A stretch of DNA of 47,374 nt from an uncultured Clostridia bacterium (lineage in GTDB: Bacteria; Bacillota; Clostridia; Oscillospirales; Acutalibacteraceae): the NCBI GenBank assembly GCA_947631705.1, contig CANRMJ010000009.1:1-47374 (forward strand). Reading direction: 5' to 3'. Under the pieces are notes generated by a model, which worked only from the letters and a program-made list of their open reading frames with translations, did no database searches and was not told the DNA's origin. The stretch's first letter is position 1, and every line of letters begins with the position of its first letter. Positions 43,954 through 47,374 of the stretch are shown piece by piece. The translations under genes were made by a program, and so were the position numbers.

Positions 43954-45142
43954 TTGCCTTACCTCCAAGCCTGTTATGATCTTCAAAAAACGCGGGATAT
44001 GTTTTATTCACACTTTCCGCCTGCGTTATAAGCGTATCACCGTCCGCAAACAGCGCCGCAATGCTGAATGCCATAACGATTCTGTGGTCGTTAAACCCGT
44101 CAAGCTGCGCGCCTTTTAAGTGAGAGCCGCGAATAATCATACCGTCGGGCTTTTCCTCAACGTCAACCCCCATTTTTTTCAGGTTAAACACAACGCTTTT
44201 AATTCTGTCCGATTCCTTATATCTCAGCCTTTCGGCTCCCTTGATTACCGTTTCCCCGTCGGCAAAAGCGGCAACCACCGCCAGGGCGGGAACGGTGTCG
44301 GGAATATCCGTAACATCTGCCTCAATACCTGTCAGCTTTGATTTTCTGCTCCTTATTCCGTTACCGTCCAACCTTATATCGGCGCCGAAACGCTTTAAGA
44401 TTTCCGTTATTTCCTTATCTCCTTGAGCGGAATTCACATCAAGACCTTTAATTGTGACATCGCCGCCGAGCGCTCCCGCCGCAAGGAAAAACGCCGCCTG
44501 GGACCAATCAGCCTCAACGAAGTAATCTCTTTTTTTGTATTTCTGATTTCCTCTCACGAAAAAGCCGTTTTTCGTTTCGCAAACTTCAACGCCGTAATCG
44601 CGCATAACCTTAACAGTCATATCAACATAAGGTTTGCTTTCAAGACGCGTTGTCAGCACTATTTCACTGTCTCCGTCAAGAATAGGGAGCGCAAGCAGCA
44701 GCCCCGTTATATACTGAGAGCTGATATTGCCCGCAATTTCATAGCGCCCCGCTGTCAGCCTGCCCTCTATTGTAAGAGGAAGCGAACCGCCTGACGTGCA
44801 TTTTACTCCGTGCTCCGGCAACAGTCTTAAATAATCTCCTATCGGTCTTTCAGGAAGCCTTCCCGAACCTATAAAGGTAACATTTTTTCCGAGCGCCGCC
44901 GCAATCGGTATTATAAATCTTAGTGTGTTTCCCGATTCTAAGCAGTCAACCGTGTTTTCTCCGTTTTCAAGCGCCGAAATCGCCTGCCGCATAGCGCGCA
45001 TATCATTTGAATCTATTATGGGAGAAACGTTTCCGCCTCCCGACAGAAAAGAACACACAAGCGCTCTGTGAGCCGCCGATTTAGACGGAGGCAGCTCAAC
45101 GACGCCGTTCAGATTTGAATTTTTTATAATTACGTTTTTCAT
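43931..45142 (-). CDS. aroA: 5-enolpyruvylshikimate-3-phosphate synthase
   Basis: A 403-residue EPSP synthase that joins phosphoenolpyruvate to shikimate 3-phosphate. PPSKSAAHRA (18-27) is the shikimate-phosphate loop, ESGNTLRF holds the Gly-Asn-Thr-Arg block where class II enzymes normally have Gly-Asn-Ala, and LPERPIGD and RYKESDRI follow. ATG 45142 directly follows the aroB stop (one base between), so the genes are coupled; its own ribosome site is weak. Confidence 0.95.
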   Translation of the reverse strand: MKNVIIKNSNLNGVVELPPSKSAAHRALVCSFLSGGGNVSPIIDSNDMRAMRQAISALENGENTVDCLESGNTLRFIIPIAAALGKNVTFIGSGRLPERPIGDYLRLLPEHGVKCTSGGSLPLTIEGRLTAGRYEIAGNISSQYITGLLLALPILDGDSEIVLTTRLESKPYVDMTVKVMRDYGVEVCETKNGFFVRGNQKYKKRDYFVEADWSQAAFFLAAGALGGDVTIKGLDVNSAQGDKEITEILKRFGADIRLDGNGIRSRKSKLTGIEADVTDIPDTVPALAVVAAFADGETVIKGAERLRYKESDRIKSVVFNLKKMGVDVEEKPDGMIIRGSHLKGAQLDGFNDHRIVMAFSIAALFADGDTLITQAESVNKTYPAFFEDHNRLGGKANVVCDGE

Positions 45143-45143
45143 T

Positions 45144-46193
45144 TTAAATTCCGAACAATTCTTTAATTTTATCGTTTTCAACAGGGCAAATAAAGCTGTT
45201 TCCTATTGATTTAAGCATTATGAATTTAATACCCGCACCCGTGCGCTTTTTGTCGCTGTGCATAGCGCTCACAATTTCTTCAATAGAATTATTGTCGCTT
45301 GTTTTAAGTCCGTATTTTTTAAGCACACCTTTTATTCTTTCGGATGTTCCTGCCTCTGTAAGCCCTTTTTTCTCGCCCGCCTCGGTAATTATAACCATAC
45401 CGACGCCGACAGCCTCACCGTGAGAAATTCCCGTGAAATTATGCAGTTTTTCGATGGCGTGCCCCGCTGTGTGTCCGAAATTCAGAAACGCGCGCTCGCC
45501 TGCCTCTTTTTCGTCACGCTCAACAACACCGCGCTTTATATCAACGCATTCATAAATCAACTCTTCAATAAAATCGTGCGCGTCCTCGTTTTCTATACGC
45601 TCAAAAAGCTTTTCCGATCTTATGCAGCCGTATTTAATAACCTCTCCCATTCCGTCGCTGAAATAATGATTCGGCAGAGTGTTTAATGCCTCCGGGTCAA
45701 TCAATACTAACGACGGCTGATGAAACGAACCGCAAAGATTTTTGCCCTGTGGCAGGTCTACCGCCGTTTTGCCGCCAACGGATGAATCCACCTGAGAAAG
45801 CAGCGTTGTGGGAATTTGAATATATTTTATTCCCCTTAAATAAATTGCCGCCGCAAAGCCCGCCATATCGCCGCAAACTCCTCCGCCGAGCGCAACAACC
45901 GCGTCCTCGCGGGTCAAACCGCTGTCTGCAAGAAATTCAACAATACTTATTAAAGTTGATGTGTTTTTGGAGCTTTCTCCCGCGGGAAAAACAAAGCTTT
46001 CAACCGCAAAGCCCTCGCCTTCAATGCTGCTCTGCGCCGCGTCAAGATAAAGAGCCGATACGTTTGAATCGCTTATGATCGCGATTTTTTTAGCCCTTGT
46101 AATTTTTCCTATATATTTGCCGCATTCGCCGATTAAACCCTTTTCAATCAATATTTCGTAGGCGCTGCCCACGTTGACCGTAAGCTTTTTCAT
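45144..46193 (-). CDS. aroB: 3-dehydroquinate synthase
   Basis: A 349-residue NAD- and metal-dependent enzyme of the second shikimate step. GGGVCGDMAGF, IPTTLLSQVDSSVGGKTAVD, the metal ligands in GEVIKYG and NFGHTAGHAIE, and HGEAVGVGM are complete. It begins at the base after the tyrA stop and ends one base before aroA. Confidence 0.96.
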   Translation of the reverse strand: MKKLTVNVGSAYEILIEKGLIGECGKYIGKITRAKKIAIISDSNVSALYLDAAQSSIEGEGFAVESFVFPAGESSKNTSTLISIVEFLADSGLTREDAVVALGGGVCGDMAGFAAAIYLRGIKYIQIPTTLLSQVDSSVGGKTAVDLPQGKNLCGSFHQPSLVLIDPEALNTLPNHYFSDGMGEVIKYGCIRSEKLFERIENEDAHDFIEELIYECVDIKRGVVERDEKEAGERAFLNFGHTAGHAIEKLHNFTGISHGEAVGVGMVIITEAGEKKGLTEAGTSERIKGVLKKYGLKTSDNNSIEEIVSAMHSDKKRTGAGIKFIMLKSIGNSFICPVENDKIKELFGI

Positions 46194-47018
46194 TTATCCT
46201 ATTTCCTCTTTGATTTTATTTGCCCTGTCCATAAGCTCTATCAGCAGACTGCTGTTTTCGCTCTCTATCGCCTCTCTGAATTTCAACAGATTTCCTGTCA
46301 GATCGTCTATTTCGCGTATAAGCGGCTCTTTGTTCGCTATAAAAAGCTCGCTCCACATTTCGCCGTTAATTCTTGCAACGCGTGAAACGTCCCGATATGA
46401 GCCGGCCGAAAATCCGGGATGCTGCGGCGCAAGAGGACTTAAAACATAGGAGCACGCAAGCACATGAGCAATCTGCGAGGTAAAGGCAATCATTTCATCG
46501 TGATGCTCGGGAGTTGTAACAACCGTTCGCTTAAATCCCATTTCCTTTGCAAGCTCAACAAGTGTGTCTGTTTTTGCTTTCGGAGCGTTTGTGGGAGTGC
46601 AGATAAAAGACGCGTTGTCGAAAAGAGTGGGCAAACTTGCGTCGTAGCCCGAAACCTCGCGCCCTGCCATCGGGTGAGCGCCTATAAAAGTGAAATCAAA
46701 CTCCTCTTTTTCAAGGGTGCGGCAGATTTTTGTTTTAATGCCGCAGCTATCGGTGACTATACTGCCTTTTTTGAATTTGTTTCTGTTTTCAAGCACAAAA
46801 GGAACGATTGCCTCGGTGTAAAAATTAATTATCGTAATATCGGCAAGCGGAATCAAATCCTCAATAGCGCCCGTTTCATCTATCGCGCCGTCCGCAAGAG
46901 CCTTCGCGGTTACTGATTCCGTTCTGTTCCAGCCGAGAACGTGATGATTTGTGTTTTTCTTCAATGTTTTTGCAATACTCGCTCCGATCAGACCGAGCCC
47001 CGCCACAAGAATATTCAT
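46194..47018 (-). CDS. tyrA: Prephenate dehydrogenase
   Basis: A 274-residue enzyme that converts prephenate to 4-hydroxyphenylpyruvate for tyrosine. The NAD-binding loop is GLGLIG (7-12), TDSCGIK follows, and the catalytic His lies in IGAHPMAGRE. No ACT domain is present, unlike many Firmicute TyrA proteins of about 370 residues. ATG 47018 has GGAAG at seven bases; a frame extension of 24 codons upstream is rich in Ile and Leu and is not credible. It is the first gene of the aromatic operon. Confidence 0.93.
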   Translation of the reverse strand: MNILVAGLGLIGASIAKTLKKNTNHHVLGWNRTESVTAKALADGAIDETGAIEDLIPLADITIINFYTEAIVPFVLENRNKFKKGSIVTDSCGIKTKICRTLEKEEFDFTFIGAHPMAGREVSGYDASLPTLFDNASFICTPTNAPKAKTDTLVELAKEMGFKRTVVTTPEHHDEMIAFTSQIAHVLACSYVLSPLAPQHPGFSAGSYRDVSRVARINGEMWSELFIANKEPLIREIDDLTGNLLKFREAIESENSSLLIELMDRANKIKEEIG

Positions 47019-47049
47019 AGGCATACTTCCACTTATACATTTTATTAAT

Positions 47050-47078
47050 ATAATAATATATAAATTAATATAAATCAA
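47050..47078 (-). promoter_or_regulatory. Promoter of the aromatic operon
   Basis: On the minus strand TTGATT (47078-47073) and TATTAT (47055-47050) are 17 bases apart, about 30 bases before the tyrA ATG. The leader is too short for an attenuator or T-box. The zone is very AT-rich. Confidence 0.55.
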
Positions 47079-47118
47079 GAACAGAAACAATATTTTATAC
47101 TTATGTTATAAGCAAAAA

Positions 47119-47146
47119 CGCGGAATCGGAAAAATCCGATTCCGCG
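47119..47146 (-). terminator. Terminator of the fibronectin-type gene
   Basis: CGCGGAATCGGA (47119-47130) pairs perfectly with TCCGATTCCGCG (47135-47146) around AAAA. Five T follow on the minus strand. Confidence 0.9.
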
Positions 47147-47164
47147 CTTCTTTTTAGCTGTTTA

Positions 47165-47374
47165 TTATTTAACACCTATTTCTCTTGCGCCTGTCCATAC
47201 ACTGTATACTCTGCCGGACGGTTTCTGATAATATGCTCTTACCCTCACATAGTATGTGCCCGATTTAAGCGATTTTATTGTTACCTTGTTGTTTGTTTCT
47301 CCGCTGTAATAATAACTTGTGTTGTTCTTTGAGAAATTGGGCGTTGTTGATACCATAAGCTCATAGCCTTGGCA
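47165..47374 (-). CDS. Surface protein C-terminus, fibronectin type III domain
   Basis: The frame is open to the right edge, so this is the last 69 residues of a larger protein. CQGYELMVSTTPNFSKN, then VTIKSLKSGTYYVRVRAY and SVWTGAREIGVK are the strands of a fibronectin type III module of the type that ends cell-wall proteins of Clostridia. The first Met is internal. No cell-wall sorting signal follows; the protein ends with the domain. The upstream domains, which would give the function, are outside the window. Confidence 0.85.
   Translation of the reverse strand, partial: CQGYELMVSTTPNFSKNNTSYYYSGETNNKVTIKSLKSGTYYVRVRAYYQKPSGRVYSVWTGAREIGVK

Overview
The window looks like chromosome of an anaerobic, probably gut-associated Firmicute of class Clostridia, most likely of the Oscillospiraceae/Ruminococcaceae type. 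The reasons are the gene order (miaB, a YmcA/YlbF-family gene, mutS, mutL, miaA; sepF, divIVA, ileS, lspA), strong AGGAGG-type ribosome binding sites, several TTG starts, a sodium-pump decarboxylase pair and many fibronectin, CBM and ABC-exporter genes. The species cannot be named from sequence alone. Nearly every gene is on the minus strand.

Region 1-2.2 kb is AT-rich and accessory in character. It holds the 5' end of a secreted protein running off the left edge, a decayed tandem repeat with A/T hairpins, a small XRE regulator, and a divergent glycosyltransferase. A 26-bp dyad sits just after the glycosyltransferase -10 box. From 2.2 to 4.2 kb there is a regulator/YdcF/lipoprotein set. From 4.3 to 7.5 kb a tight operon reads lspA, rluD-like, HAD phosphatase, nfo, with a structured leader before lspA. 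From 7.8 to 21.7 kb a long housekeeping operon reads miaB, YmcA/YlbF, mutS, mutL, miaA, HlyD-like, yggS, sepF, divIVA, ileS: tRNA modification, mismatch repair and division. Its promoter is clear in front of miaB. A divergent malQ and a cysteine-rich orphan (17 Cys in 275 aa) follow, then pcrA and an orphan oadG-oadB pair. A 44-aa membrane microprotein with its own promoter and terminators lies at 28.6 kb.

The most interesting block is 28.8-35.6 kb: a six-gene operon with a YtrE-like ATPase, an anchored COG1361-like surface protein, an FtsX/MacB (YtrF-like) permease, a YtrA-type GntR repressor, a second ABC ATPase and a 649-aa ABC-2 permease. It is driven by one strong promoter (TTGACA-17-TATTTT) with a 10+10 bp palindrome at the transcription start. 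It resembles the Bacillus ytr cell-envelope stress operon, rearranged and with an added extracellular partner.

At 35.7-40.6 kb galK-like, a diacylglycerol-kinase family gene and a membrane-anchored clan-A glycoside hydrolase with CBM-like domains form a tight operon. A VTT/DedA-type membrane protein lies upstream across a hairpin-rich MITE-like element. This set might act in glycolipid turnover, which is a hypothesis. From 41.6 to 47.0 kb lies the aromatic operon tyrA, aroB, aroA, aroC, pheA, covering the late shikimate steps from 3-dehydroquinate synthesis plus both prephenate branches; aroD/Q, aroE, aroK and DAHP synthase are not in the window. The right edge holds the C-terminus of a fibronectin-III surface protein. 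No rRNA, tRNA, CRISPR array or transposase was recognised.
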